A stretch of 64,000 nucleotides of DNA, from NCBI RefSeq assembly GCF_000003815.2, contig NC_049989.1, forward strand, positions 19,008,743-19,072,742, given 5' to 3'. Positions 1-13,214 of this stretch are shown here, one piece after another. Each line of letters starts with the position of its first letter. Position 1 is the first letter of the stretch. The DNA is from Branchiostoma floridae (lineage: Eukaryota > Chordata > Leptocardii > Amphioxiformes > Branchiostomatidae). The position numbers and the translations under genes were made by a program. Below the pieces are notes generated by a model. That model had not been told where the DNA came from. It saw only the letters and a list, made by a program, of their open reading frames with translations, and ran no database searches.

Positions 1-275
1 ATTGACACCACGGTTTAGGATTCCGACTATTTCCTATTCTTTTCAGAGTTGTAATAAAAAATAATTTTTTGTCCCTGTGAGACTTAGTGCACCAGTAGAC
101 GAGAGGGTGGAGAAGGAATTGCACACCTTAATATCATTTATCATCCATCATAAAAAGTCATGTGCAAGCCAGGCAAACAGGTTGCCGAACCCACCAGCAA
201 GTGCCTGTTTGCCTTCCTATCTGTTGAAAAATCGACAGGAGAATCAGAATAAAAACAAACACCAAAGTCCTGTAC

Positions 276-3200
276 CTCCTCGCTGCTAGAGTTCCCGTCC
301 ACCTCCATGGACTCTGCAGGTTTCTCCAGGATCTCAGGAGGCAGTTTGGAGATGAGGTCCTCCAGAGGTACTTCACTCTCCTGCTGAAGGAGCGCAACCT
401 GCAGGTGGCAACGTGGTCTTCTGGTTAGGGTTGTTGTCTTAGAATCTAAGGGTTCTGGGTTTAAATCCCTAGCAGGCACGAAGTTGTGCCCTTGGAAAAG
501 GCACTATACACCTATTTCCTCACAAAAATGAATGCCTAGCCTTAGTAAGGGACGTCGTCTAAGATGAGACGTGAAGCGAATGGCCTGTGTTTGGCCAGAG
601 CCACACCTTCAGCATGTTAATGATCTCTCCTTCATATAGAAAAGAATAGAATATTTGTACCCATCTCGTTGTGAAAGGATTCAAAACAACAGCTTTCACA
701 TCCGCAGCTTGTACTTTATCATCATCGATTCTCCTCATTATGAGCTACAGCAAGCTTCTTCTCCAGAACTGCTTGTCATTTATTGCTGAGAGAAGTTCAT
801 GTCCTTCTAGCTTACTTTCTGTTTTATTTAACTATTTATTAATCTCAAGACAAGTGGGTAGCCCCTACATCTTATTGAGAGTTGATTTCCAAGGGGTCCC
901 ACTATACATGGTTTCAATTAGTTTCTTCATGTCTAAAGGCAGTTTACTAGTATGCAAAACAAAGAAACGAACCTCTTCATCCACATCCCCCTGATCATCA
1001 GCCTCCTCCTCCTGGTCCAGAGTCTCCTCATCATCACTCTCATCATCAGGGTGGAACTCTTCATCTAAACATGGACAGATAACATGGTTGTGAGAACTCG
1101 GAAAAAATAGTAGCAGTAGTAACAGTAGTATCCATTATTTGATTATACAGCTGCTGGATTCCCTGACACGGATAGGCAGCACTCGGCTAGTCTAGATCTC
1201 AAACCAGTTTATCAAGAATTAATTCAGTGAACAGTTGAACTCATTCTTCCACTGTTAATGGCAGAGAAAACAGTATACTATGTACAGTATTTACAGGTTT
1301 GTTTTATCAGGGAAATTCTCCTACCCTTTTTGACGAGTACAATAAACAGTGGACAATGGTTTCACACAACACCATTAGGACTATAACCCTTTCCAGCATA
1401 ATGTGCACACCGACTGGCCTGGTATCTTCTTGGTCCAGAGGTAGCTGTAGCTTTTAGCAAGTGTGTTTTCAAGGAGGCAGAGCCTATAAAACAATCCAAT
1501 ATAGAAAAGGAAACATCCCACTCACCCTCTCCAAGCCCTGTGTCCCTCCCAGGACTGGAGGCTGCTGACCCCTGTAGTGAGGAGTCCTCCTTCAGCCCCT
1601 GGGTCAGCCAGGACGAGTATTTCTCCGTCTGGTCCACGATAAAGTTTAGCTGGAGATCCAACGCCTTTTTACGCTGCTCCTCCAACCGTGAATGCTGCTT
1701 ATATTGCACAACCTGCAAGTACAGAGAGGAGATAACTGGTAATCAAATTCAGAAACATAAATTGTACCTTTGTTTTATTCTGTCTGGCCCTTACCTTCTT
1801 TCCCTCATCACCTAAAAATGCGGCCACCACACCAATTTGGGTTTTTCGTGAATAAAAAAAGCTCAAACAAAAAAACTAGCTGAACAGTAAAAACACATCT
1901 TCTCAGTAGTGCAAAATGTTAAAAGGCAAACATCAACAGCATTCTTCGTTAGAATAAAACTATTTTTCAGTTATTATTCATAAAAAACTCTGACAACCCA
2001 AAGTAAATATGATGTCAGCATTTAACACTTAAAGTTTAACTTCTCATACATAATAGGACAACAGTGTGAAAGTGGATGCTAAAACTGCTACAGTCCAATG
2101 CATTTTAATAGCTGATACATATAACTTTATAAAAACAGGGACTTGTTGCATGCTCCATTGCTGCTAATGACATGGTGAAGTCAGTGGCAGAAGCAAAGTA
2201 TGCATGGATCTGGCCACATTCTGATAGAGCAACATCTGTAGAGACTTGCCCATGTGGGAAAATGTGGCTTTTAGCAGAATGATACAAATTGTTTCCTGTT
2301 GACACATTTTGTTATTAAAAATGCATACTTCATTCCACAAAAAAGATGGAAACTTAGCAAGTCTGAAAACGTAGGTGTTCAAAAAATCAAATCAGTACCA
2401 TTTTTGATTTGAGATCCTTTTGAAAACATGGGTCTCCTGCATAAGGTACCTTAAGGTAACTTAACTAAATCTTATTTTCAATCCGCTATACCGTAGGTAT
2501 GGAATGAAGTTTTGAACAGTTCATCTTTTCTTAAGGTGGCTGGAGTGAAAAGTGCTGAATTTCCTCATAAGCAAATACTGGTCTTTCTCATTCTTATTTC
2601 ATTCATCGAAGCCTACATACCTTGTCCTCTACATGTTTCGTTACCTAGCCCAATGACTGTCTCAAGATGATTAAATTTTCTTCTTCAAGACTGGCTTACT
2701 TTTTCAATGTTAGCCCAGAAAGCCTTGATCTCCTTGGCCATGTTAGAAGCTATTCTCCTGAGACGCAGGGCCTCCTCCTTCTCAGCTCGGACCTCCTTAG
2801 CTTTCCTCTCCTGGTGGAACCGAACAACTGCTCGGGCAAGCTGAAATAAGGAATAAAACATCAAGCTGTTGAAATATACCTCGTAACCAGGGCCAATGTT
2901 ATTTTGTACACCAAGAAATAAGATCTGGAGGCCAATTGACAGTCACAAGTTCTTTTATTTCATTCCATATCATTTTACTACGGTAAAAATCACACTTGGG
3001 ATACGGTCTGTTTTGCGGGTGGCCCTGGACACATACATAACTCAAACAACATATATATATTGGTCTTAGAGTATGTCAGAAAAATTAAGACTTAACATCC
3101 TACATCTGTATTGTTTCTGGGCCTAAAGGAACACAATTAGGGTCGTCAGCAAAACACAGGGATGTTATCAGATTCTTGACAATTAAATAACATGCCAAGA

Positions 3201-6200
3201 TGCTAGATTTTCTGACAGCTTCTCTGTTTTATTAATTAAAAAAATCCTGTATCCTCTGACAGGATCCACATCAGAAGACGAGAAACTTCTGCATGGGTTT
3301 TTAAAAGGAAAACGTTTTTCTCTCCCTCAATACGACCAGGAAGAAATATGATAATTCAGCTGGCCTGTTCTGAGGGAGTTCTTATACCTACAAAACTTGT
3401 TATAACAATGACAGAATTCTAGGCCCTATAGGTGCATCATTTTTTCAGGCCTTGCATTCAGTAGGTCATTAGCTTCATACTCGGCTGAATCATACCAAAG
3501 ACTTTAAAATGGTACATGCTGCTTTCTCTGCTTTGCACCCAGCATTTGGTAAAGAGTATGGCAGTTGAACAGACACACACTCCACCAACTGCACTCCACT
3601 ACCAATGGACTACCCCCAATGTAGTGATGTCACAAACTTGTGTGGTCCAAAGGCTTTGGAACGGAGATGGGGTTGTAATAGTTACCATGTATAGTGCTGG
3701 AGGACTTTAACTTCATTTCTGGGGGCTAGCCACAAACTCTGCAGAATGGAGTATCACAAAGCCTGGACAAGGAGACTTGGCATTTTTAAAAACTGATTTG
3801 TTCAATGCAGGGCCATTTCACCACTTCTAGGTAATGAACTAAGATGATGGATGGTGGAAATCATTAAGTACAGTGGAATCCGCTTTATTGTATCGCCTAT
3901 TTGTCTGGGCATTTTATCCAATTATCCGGCCTATTCTAGAGTCCGAAGTTGGCTATATGACCAGCTTTAGCGGCATTGGTTGGGGAGGGGTGTAGTTTTG
4001 AAAACCAATACGCAAACATAACACACACAGACACTCATAGAGGTTACCACTCTAACGATACGGAACTCCGTTTACAAAACTTTAATCATATGTTCCGATA
4101 CTGTGCGATTTCTGTGAGATGCTTGATCTTATAAAGAGTTCAAATCAGTGGCTAAATGCACATGTGGAAAAGTACGCTTGACTCGCACAGCCGTGCGTCG
4201 GCAATTTGGCGGCATACCAAAACAAAGACGAACATGGCTCCGCTCGTATGCCGGAGAATATGACGTTACTTTCATAATTTTAAGTTAAAACAACGGTATT
4301 GGAGAGTGATAAACTCTTGACCTTCTTGTCTACAACTTGTGTCCACAAATTACTCTGAAATTTCCGTCTTTCGCGGTGGAAGACGGAAAAAATTCACGTT
4401 CAAAACATTTAAAATGGCGGCGCGTGGGTTGAGATATCCCGCCATTCAATGCGCAAGATAGGTCATTGCGAAATCACTCCTGTTGCATTACGTGCGTTGT
4501 TGTAAATCTACGCAGCGCAGCCGAAATCAGCTCAATTAATGAGACAGTGGATATGAAAAAACACATTTTTGTAGGGTAAACCAAGTTTAGACGTTGTCTG
4601 AAGGGGAAATATGAACTCAAAAGCGTGTTGACGTTCCCATGACGTTCGCCCATCATACCTTGCGGCAACCTAACAAAATGGCGCCTAACTCCAAATGTTC
4701 GCACGCTAGCACAGCGCTATCGGCTAGATTTTCTGTGGAATGTAACTTTCTTACGGTCCTTTACATGGCTTTACACCTTTATACATACATTTACTAGTTA
4801 CCTTTGGACTCATTTTGTAAGTTTTAGGGCATATTTTCCCATTTTTAATTTGTGTGACCTGACGTAATTCTATCCAAAAACCCGAAGTTTGAGACCGTGG
4901 GTTATCCAATTCTGCGATGTTCTAAACAATAGAATGAATGGCAAATGTTTTGGGATTTCGTAATTCTATCCAATTACCCGAATTATCCAAAAAGGCGTAA
5001 TACGAATAATTGGAATCCACTGTACTAGGAGACAGTTGTTTGAAGGGCTTGAAGATTGTATACAGGAGAACAGTTGAATGTCATTGAGGGAGTTCCATAG
5101 CTTGGTAGTTTTAAAAGCCCACCTTTTTCGCAGCCGCCATCTTCCACTTCCTCTCCTGCGCGAAGTCGGTGGCGAGCCACTGCATCTCCTCCAGCAGGTA
5201 GTCCCAGTGTGCCTTGGGGCGGGGCGGCTCCTGCACCTTGGGCAGGCGGCGCTGGGACCACAGGCCCTCTTTTCTCAGCTCTGCTACCCTCTGTTGTACT
5301 GCAGCTTCCTAAGGAGACACATGAAACTATCATCAATACAACAATCTCTATTGTCACTTCAAGTCTACCCTCTGTTAAAGATCAGAAATGTAGCACTGGT
5401 CACTTTGAATTTCAGGGAGTTCAAACTTTTTGTTTTCGAATCATCAATAAAGCTAGTATGATATACTTCCCTGTGCTGATATACAAGGTAAAAAGTTAGC
5501 TGTATACAAGTGAGCCATGTCCTTTAAATAGAACATAATTTTATACTGTCTTTGGAACAACCGTTCAAAGAAACCTGAGGCGAGAAATCTGCATATACCT
5601 GGATGATTAGCTTAGTTTAAAAACAGGTTTTGTACAGATTTGACCCAATTTCAAAAGAAGTTTCTTCTCTGTCCTGAAAATGAAAACCCTGAGTAAAGGT
5701 AGTCAAAACAAGAATTTGTATGACTGACCTGTTTTGCCCTTTCGACGATCTCCTCCTGTGATCCGATGGTGGTGTCGTACACGTGTGAGATGGAATGCTG
5801 GTGGCGCGTCTGCAGCCTCTGACTGGACGTCGGGGAGAGCGGAGACTTGGTGCACTTGGCGACGACGGCGGCAGAGGTCGCTGACGTGGGCATCATCGTG
5901 GACACGCTCAGAGGTTTGGGTAAGTCCTTTGGTTGTTGTGGCGTTTGGAACGCTGAAAAGAGCACAGAAGCTGAGCCGAAGGGAGAAATGAAATTAAGTA
6001 AAAGAAGAACAAAAGCATTTTTCCAGATACTCTTTGTAATGTTAAGTATGCCCGTTACATGTTATTGGTGAACATATATTTGTAAAAACAAAAGTTCCCT
6101 TTTCACTGGTGATGTAGCAACCTTTTGAAATAACCAAATCTACTTGTTTGTGCTAGTTGGATTGGTCAATTTTGTTTCCAAACAGTGCGAGCAATTTATG

Positions 6201-9200
6201 TCTACAGTACAATTATATGCGGGGACAAGAGAAAAACTTATATACATTGGCTAACAAAAAACAAAAACATTTTAACAAAGGTGAGCTATGACATAAGTAA
6301 AAAAGAATGATTGAAAGATACAGAATACATAATGGAATCAGGTCTTTCTTGGAAAATTGTCTGCACTTCTAGTATCATTCTGGAAACAAACCCAGCAGAA
6401 ATAAATGTATAAACAGCAATATTTTGAGGGGATGCTTATAAGAGACCACAATAGCAATGTGGTCCTTAGGCAGAGGCAGTCGCTACTAGTGAATAGCTTT
6501 GAAAGAGGACTGTATGCAGGTTGGATTAAGATAGACATGGAAATCTAATCTCCCAGCAGATCCTACAGTTAAGGGGTGTAGCTGGCCTAGGAGTGCTCAT
6601 TGGCTAACATTCCTGGGTTAGCTACACTCCTTTGGGAGCCAATGAACACTCCTAGTCCAACTATACTCCTTTGTCAGTTTTTGATACTGCCTTATGCCAC
6701 CGTAGGATCTGCTTGAAGATAAATGAAAACCAGAGTTCTGCTTGGAGACAAATGAAAAGCAGAGTTTGCCTTACTTGGAGGTTGAGGCTCTGACATAGTC
6801 CTCTGCACCATGCCAGGTGGGGTCTGTGGCACGGTCTGGGGGAGGGTGGCAGGCTGTGGCTGGCTCAACTGGTGCTGCAGAGGGGGGTGCGTCGGCAGGG
6901 GCTGGGGAGGGGGGCTGTGCAGGGGGGTGGTGTTAGGTACGGCAGGACCGAAGGGGGAGGGGTAGGGAGGGGGCTGCTGTTGGGTAGTGAAGGGGGTAGG
7001 CTGCTGCTGTTGGGCTGCTACTAGACCTCCTGGAAACAGAAAAAAGAATGATAAATTATTGTCTTGTGTCATCTTATCAAGTCTATTCCAAATCAACAAG
7101 ATATTTGATTACAGTTGTGCAATGTGAGCTTTGTTCCAAACATAAAAGAAATGCCTTGAATTTTCAGTCTAGACCAACATCAGATGTCACATTCACTGCG
7201 CTAACTTTTCAGAAATTGGAAGCATGATTGAAGTATGGAACGTCAGCGCAACGAAAGCAGACATCGAAAGTTGGCAAGATCAACTGAAAATTCATAGAAC
7301 TTTGTTTTGGAACAAGGCTTAAATTTGACTTTGGACTCTACTAACACAAATGAACTTTCATTCAAATATTTGTAACAATTGTTTTTTTTTTCAAGTTGAA
7401 AAATACAACACCTCGGAATATAAAAAAATTCAAGCTAAAAATTTGAATGCATTTGAATGGCAAGTACGTTGGAAGTAATCTCAAAGCAGGTCTGGTTGCA
7501 TAAGATAGTATCAAAAGCTTGCAGAGGAGTAACGACGGCTTAGAAGTGTGTCAGACAGACACCTTTTAGCTGACTTCACTCCTTGGCCAGTTTGGTAAGT
7601 TATCGTATGCCATTGTAGGATCTGCTTGGAGATTACATAGCAAGATGTGGAGCAACTAAGTCTCAGATTTGATATTGGATAGATGTATCTACCTTGCATG
7701 GAGCTCATGAGCTGCTGCTGCAGTGCCTGGTTCTGTGGGTGGAACACCATCCCGTGGCGCCCGCCGGGCGGTCGGCTCGGCTCTGCCCCCGCCTGCACCT
7801 GCTGCCGCCGGAACGCCTCGATCTCCAGGTTGTTGGCGTTCGTCGCCACCGGCATTCCCGCATGGAGTTCTACGTGCGACTGTGCTTGCTGCTGTTGTTG
7901 CTGTGCGGGTGAAAAAACACTTTAGGTTAGCCTTTCTACTCGTCATTTTCTAAACCGACCAACGGCTCACGACTTGGCGACTACACATAGCCTGGGACCC
8001 AGCCTTGCTAGAGCATTGCTGTCTCGCCAACAAGGCTGGATCCCATGCTAGCCTACTACGTATGCGGACGGCAACGGGGTTAACGACAGCGCTAGAGCTA
8101 CAGCACGATCCACTTGTCTGCCAGGCTACAGCATGCGGGAGGGCGGGACTAGGATGGAAGCGAGAGGCCTGGGAGGGGGGGGGGGGGACACGGACGGACA
8201 TGTGTGCATCGACTACGGTACGTCTGCTTGGTGTGGCAACGGCACAAAATATCTACTGCAAAACTGCGCTTTACCGGCAGTTAAAAGTGGAAAATTTAGA
8301 AAAGCTGCAATTTTAGAGGCTGAATTGCCTTTTGGTGAGATGCATCCAGTAAATGATATGGCATCCAATTTATACTGGTTTTGTGGTTAGACAACAGGGC
8401 GAAGGTAAAAGAAAACTGCAGCAGTTTCATTTCCTGTTTTATTTCTTTTTCTGCAGCATTCTGCTCTCATATAGTATCTGTTGTGTGCATTTCATCCTGG
8501 CCAATATTTCTAATTCCTCAATGGAAGCGGGGATAGATATAACAGGAACTTTGACACAACGTTTTTTTAATACTTTTAATCCTTTCCAATCCTTTGCCAC
8601 AAGAAAGTAGTGGCCATCAATGTTTTACTTTGCATCCGTTTAGTAAATGTTGCCAAAACTTATTGCGAGAATTTTGCAGGTACACCGAGAAAGAAAAAGC
8701 ATTTTGTGCATAGGACTCAATTTGATCAATATATCACCTTGACTCCTTTTTGTGTCAGTGCAAACAGGTTTTGCAGATAACTGAAAGAAACAGAAGTTGG
8801 TCAACCAACTGGTTTAGTTTTGTAAACAGTCATTTGTTTCAGAAATGCACTGCCTTTCCTCAGTAACTACAGTGAAAAAGAGCGAGGTATTTTGTGCCGT
8901 GCGCATCGGACATGAAAAGAAGTGTTGATTATCCATTATTAACCTGCTGCTGTTGTTGACTGAGCTGAGAGATCGCCGTGACCTCGGGAGGCAGTTGGGT
9001 GGAGATGGCCACCGGCGTGCAGACCGGGATGTTACTGCCGCTCGTCGTCATTACTTTTACCTGGCGGAGAGAAGTCCTACATTCAGAACACACGCCAGAG
9101 ACAGAGAGAACCAACGCCCGCCCCCCTCCCCTCCCCTCATATAAAAAACAATGGTCACTTTTAGCTTGGGAAAGGCACTTGAAAGCAGTCTAAAACTCTA

Positions 9201-12200
9201 ACTGCAACTGATATTTCAAATTTGAATGGTTTAAGGGGAGTAACGATTCTAGACTTTGGCTTTAAATACTTCATGCATATCAAGTTACTCCGTATGCACT
9301 TTTGAAAATTACATTAGGGGGAATATTGGTCCTTGAGTTTCTACACTCTGATATCTTCTCTGGCACGAAACAATGCATGCATATGGGTTATGCAATTTGG
9401 TGTGCTCCTGTTGTCAAAAGTGAATATATATTTTTAGAAAGATACACAGATATTCAGGGAAGTTGATTTTTCGAAAAGTGTGAAAGCTTTCCTACATCAT
9501 TCACACACAAGTTTTGAGTAGACTTCACACATTTTGAAGTTTGGACAACAGCTTTTCCGATTAAAAGTGACCATTGCAGACCAGTATGAAAGCTTTAGTT
9601 GCTCTCTATGCGTTCAAACCACGATGCAGCTGCCAAGACAGAACCACAAGAATGTGTAAATCATACAGAAAAGGGAAAATATTTCAGTGACAGCTTTGCC
9701 CATGCATGCAGAAACTGCAGTACTATCACACAAAGCTAGATGGCTCTCCTAAGTGAAAGACAAAAAGTGGAATGCATCAATGGAAAACGTGGATGATGGT
9801 ATGCACCTGTGTGAATGGAACATTTGAGGGTCTACTTGAGGGTCTAGGCGTTGTTTTCTGAAAGCAAAATGTACTAATGTCAGGAGGCGGCAATTGCAGT
9901 AGGACTAGCATATCCAGTGGCAGAAACCGGCCAAGTTACTTAGCATAAGACCAATGCACTAAGTTTTGTTCAGAGAGCAGAAGGAGCCTTAACTGTTCAA
10001 AATATGTCAAAAGCTAAAAAAAACTTAACCAAACAGAATTCAACACTGATTTCCAAAACATGGAAAAGTTGGACTCATCAAATTATCAACTCTACGGAAG
10101 GTGTCTTTGTCAAGGATTTGAAGGAATGGACAAATAGCATTTGAAAAGTTGGGTAAGTCCAACTTTTCTTGTATTGGAAATTGGAAAACGCAGATGCTAT
10201 TTGTATGGATTGTAGATAGAGAACCAGCCATCATAGAGTTTTAGCACAACTATAAGCATTCTGAAATGTTTTGTTCACTATTAGGTTCACTTTTTCATTT
10301 GTAATGGATAAAAGGTATATACAGCAGTTTTAAATATTGAGCCCTGCCTAAATAACCATTTCTATTCACAATGATCTTGTTTTAGATAAACTTAATCGGC
10401 GGACAAGCATTTTTGTTACTACACACTACACTGCAGAGTAATAATAGCCGTGAAGACAAACATCAATGACAAACATTACTGCATGCATCCAAAGGGAAAA
10501 TCATCAACAAAGTATGTATCAATTGTCTAATTTGTCTATCTCACAAGCAATGCAAAATACATAAGCATAGCAACTATTTAATTTGAGCTACTTTAGTTTT
10601 TAAACCAGTTCAAAGCTGAAGAAATTTCAGACCCTAGTCAATGCAAGCAAAGTTAGTAATGCTTTTGTAGGCAATCATACAAAAAAAAGCCTCACCAGTA
10701 TTGTAAGCTTGAGAAGACTAAACAAATCAAAGACGTAACTTGACAGAAAAGCGAGAAAGAAACAATCTAAATTGCATGACACATAGATAGTTAGGACGTA
10801 CCTGTAAAATTCTTTCAAGAGTTAGTGGTGAGAGCAGTTCTGATGGATGATTTCTTTGTTAATTAGTAGCAGCAAAGCAAACGAGCTCACCTCATCGTTA
10901 ATTCTCTGTTCCTTTGGTTCTTCTTCCTCGTCGTCATCTAAGTTGTGTTGCTTGAGGAACTTAAGTAGACTGGGCGCGCCCCGTTTCTTAAAGGCAAGGT
11001 AGTCCATCATGATCTGGCCGTTCTGAAGGAAGAAAAGTTCCGTCAACCGCTCGTTGTGTAAGTCCTTGATCTGGTTCAATTCCTTGCTGTGGTGCTCGAC
11101 TAAGAGTTTCCGATAGTGTGCCGCTTCGGGAGTTTGCGGAGGTTTTTCTTCCAACCTTCTCAGCGACTGCTTCTTGACAGGGATGGGGCTTGTGTGTGGG
11201 CTCGGGGTAGTTCGTATCGGACTGGTTTGGCTAACTACTGGGTTCATGACGTATCCGCTGGCTATCGGACTTGTCCTGTTCATATCGTACGAAGCTCTGG
11301 TCGGGCTGTAGGAGGGTCTCCGCTGTTCGACTTGTCCCATTTGACGCATCCCCATCCCAGGAAGTCCGTGTCCCAACCCGGTCGGGCTCGCCAGCGGCGG
11401 TATGTTCCCCCGCGTGGGGCTCTGTCCGTGGTGGTGGATCGTACCACCCGTCTGCTGCTGCGGGGGGTACCCCATGGCCACGCGCTGCATCTCCTGCTCA
11501 GAATAAGTCTTTCTGAACTCCTGAAACATGAAGTGGCCGCTGCCCGAGGGGCTGACACTCAGCTGGCGCATGGGGGAGTGCATCCCCTGCTGTATGCCTT
11601 GTTCCAAAGGGAAGCCTCGCGTTGGACTCAACGGCATTCCCATCGAGCCCATCATCTGTGTTGTAGCCATTTGGGGATTCCCTCTTTGCAGGTGCATGGG
11701 ACTCGTTTGTTGCTGCTGTGGCGGTGGGAGGCCGGTGGGGGAGGGGCTTGAGGCCGGAAGGAAGCCCGGCGAGCCGGCGGGGTCGAACCGGCGCGTAACC
11801 AAGGGCGACGTGGCCGGGCTCTGGAACGAGGGCGAAGTGGTGGGGCGGCTCATGGGCATGCTGAGAGTTGTCATGGGCATCCCCATGGTGTTCATCGGCA
11901 CCTGCAAATTCACGTGGGATCTTTGTTATTCCCTAATCATTGCAGGGCTGTACATACTTTTTTTTTCTGTTCTGTTACATGTGATTGTGAGTGACACTGA
12001 CAGTACCAAGTCTGTCTTTTTTTTACCTTGCTCAGTTGCAAATTATTTTTGGCAACATCAAAAATATTTTGTTGCAAAAAGGTATTCTTCTTTTCTCCAG
12101 ATTACTTCAGTATGGCAAGAGCTCTCTAGTGTAAGTAGTCTGTACTATCTATTAGATTGTAGTATCTATTGTGCATTTCATCATAGTCAATTAATAACTT

Positions 12201-12553
12201 TTCAGGTGGTAGTAAGCAAACTTGTTATCACAATTTTAGCATTGCTTATAAATATCCAATAAACCAAAGCTCACCTGCATGTGCCCCGCGGGGGAGGGGC
12301 GTGCCGCCTGCCCCTGGGGCAGGGGAGACACCGGCCCCATCCCCTGCACCGCCCCCGGGTGGCTGTTGGCAGCCATCATGTAATGCTGGAGGGGGCTCTG
12401 CGGGTGTTGGAAGGAGGGGGACTGTGGCGGGAGCTGCTCGGGAGCCATCTCGCCCGGCCCGGGGAAGCCTCCCTCCCCTCCTCCCGGGCCGTCCTGCGAC
12501 TTGCCCCGCCGGAGCTGGCCCTGCGGATCGGTCACGCTGCCCCGCCGCATCAT
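276..12553 (-). CDS. EP400: E1A-binding protein p400 (EP400), N-terminal part, runs off left edge
   Basis: EP400 is the scaffold and SNF2-type ATPase of the TIP60/NuA4 complex, which exchanges H2A.Z in nuclear chromatin. Eleven coding exons, all with AG/GT borders and matching phases: 12553-12275, 11901-10891, 9060-8944, 7900-7693, 7029-6775, 5952-5729, 5308-5123, 2840-2700, 1712-1526, 1064-973, 398-276 (941 codons, frame open leftward). The start at 12553 (MMRRGSV) is preceded in frame by TAG at 12590-12592. Residues 1-430 are Ser/Pro/Gln-rich with many SP and TSP motifs; SGGTIHHHG and LEEKPPQTPE resemble vertebrate EP400. Residues about 380-430 hold AELFFLQ-like and MMDYLAFKK motifs, then an acidic run to INDE. 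Exon 3 encodes TPVAISTQLPPEV. Exons 7-8 encode the HSA domain (HWDYLLEEMQW, TDFAQERKWKMAAAKK), which in the family binds actin and Arp4. Exon 10 is Asp/Glu-rich. The ATPase lies outside. The exon 10 donor (GTTCGT) is weak. Identification is very secure; exon borders are read by eye. Confidence 0.95.
405..640 (+). repeat. tRNA-derived SINE beside EP400 exon 11
   Basis: The head resembles a tRNA gene: an A-box-like stretch with ggttagggttg at 423-433, and a B box matching GWTYRANNC (gtttaaatc) at about 459-467. It is followed by a typical SINE body containing cccttggaaaaggcac and ctatttcctcac. It lies on the plus strand, antisense to EP400, and begins about 5-10 bases upstream (in gene sense) of the exon 11 acceptor at 399-400. 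It is not a functional tRNA gene: no acceptor stem closes around it. Confidence 0.75.
3871..5022. mobile_element. Nonautonomous Tc1/mariner- or pogo-like DNA element in EP400 intron 7
   Basis: The element is flanked by TA on both sides (3869-3870 and 5023-5024). It starts cagtggaatcc and ends with the inverted form ggaatccactg. Degenerate copies of ccaattatccg-type sequence lie just inside both ends. It is about 1.15 kb and holds no transposase reading frame that I can see. The interior carries AAAATGGCGG at 4411-4420, similar to the motifs upstream of EP400. TIR and TA duplication fit the pogo/Tigger branch; the family assignment is inference. Confidence 0.65.
6571..6671. repeat. Short inverted-repeat element in EP400 intron 5
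   Basis: Arms at 6571-6605 and 6637-6671 are inverted copies of each other with few mismatches; the inner 19 bases (ctaggagtgctcattggct) pair with one mismatch. Sequence just downstream (6663-6720) is directly repeated with changes at 7577-7635 in intron 4, both ending gtaggatctgcttg. This suggests a small MITE family with two copies in this gene. Confidence 0.6.
7991..8045. repeat. Imperfect hairpin in EP400 intron 3
   Basis: Arms cctgggacccagccttg (7991-8007) and caaggctggatccca (8031-8045) are complementary with a small mismatch, around a loop of about 23 bases. tagcc and its complement flank the arms. It may be a remnant of a small inverted-repeat transposon. A run of more than ten G residues lies nearby at about 8175-8187. 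Confidence 0.5.
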
Positions 12554-13214
12554 CCTAGGGGGACGGCCGGGGGGCTGCCCGACGGAACCCTACACACCCT
12601 GCCGGGGAAAATAAACACGTACAATTTACCGATCATACTGCCAGTTAACGAGCTGAGATGTTAGCATCGTTGTCATGACTCGATCGGGATATTTTATTGA
12701 ATTCTGGCGACGCAGAGAAGTGAGCGCCTGAATTTCATGCATTTCATGATTAGCGCCAAAGTCGACCACGCCAAGATGGCGGACACCTGCGACGGACGAA
12801 AATTGTCAATTTTGGTCGGAATTTGACAAGAAAGGTGTCATAGGATTCGTAACATATGACTTTACGATGGATATGTGGACAAAAAGTGATAATTATTTTT
12901 CTGGCGAATTTTGCGGCCCGTTCTTTGTTAGCCACAATGCATTGCGCGCCGCCATTTTCAAAAGGAAAAGCCGACCCTTACCTCGATTTTCTATCCGCAG
13001 AAATCCATCTGTGAGGATGCCATCCACGGATCACTTCCCTCAATCCAATCGGAGAATACTCCGAAGATTTATTTTCTGGTGTTTTTTCGTGTTCTCAGGC
13101 AGTTTTAAGTGTCCAAAACACAACCATTTTGGGCGATTACTTCCGCCTAGCAAATCTGATGACAAAATGGCGGGTCTATCACTTTGCCGTGCTGCGCTTG
13201 CGCGCATAAATTAA
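12554..13214 (-). promoter_or_regulatory. Putative EP400 promoter and 5' UTR region with YY1-like motifs
   Basis: This is the stretch just upstream of the EP400 start codon. No TATA box is evident. Three matches to the YY1 core (AANATGGCGG or its complement) occur at 12773-12782, 12949-12958 and 13164-13173. A tag-type acceptor at about 12590 could join an upstream noncoding exon to the coding exon, which would fit an initial untranslated exon, but I cannot confirm it. The transcription start cannot be placed. Confidence 0.4.

Noticed and set aside
141-479. 112-codon minus-strand open frame
   Set aside because: Only 276-398 is EP400 exon 11; the N-terminal part is antisense SINE sequence and the C-terminal part is intron.
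405-480. Possible tRNA gene
   Set aside because: A and B boxes are present but there is no acceptor stem, and it continues into a typical SINE body.
11116-12262. Long plus-strand open frames opposite EP400 exons 1-2
   Set aside because: They are mirror frames of GC-rich Ser/Pro/Gln coding sequence on the minus strand, which clearly matches EP400.
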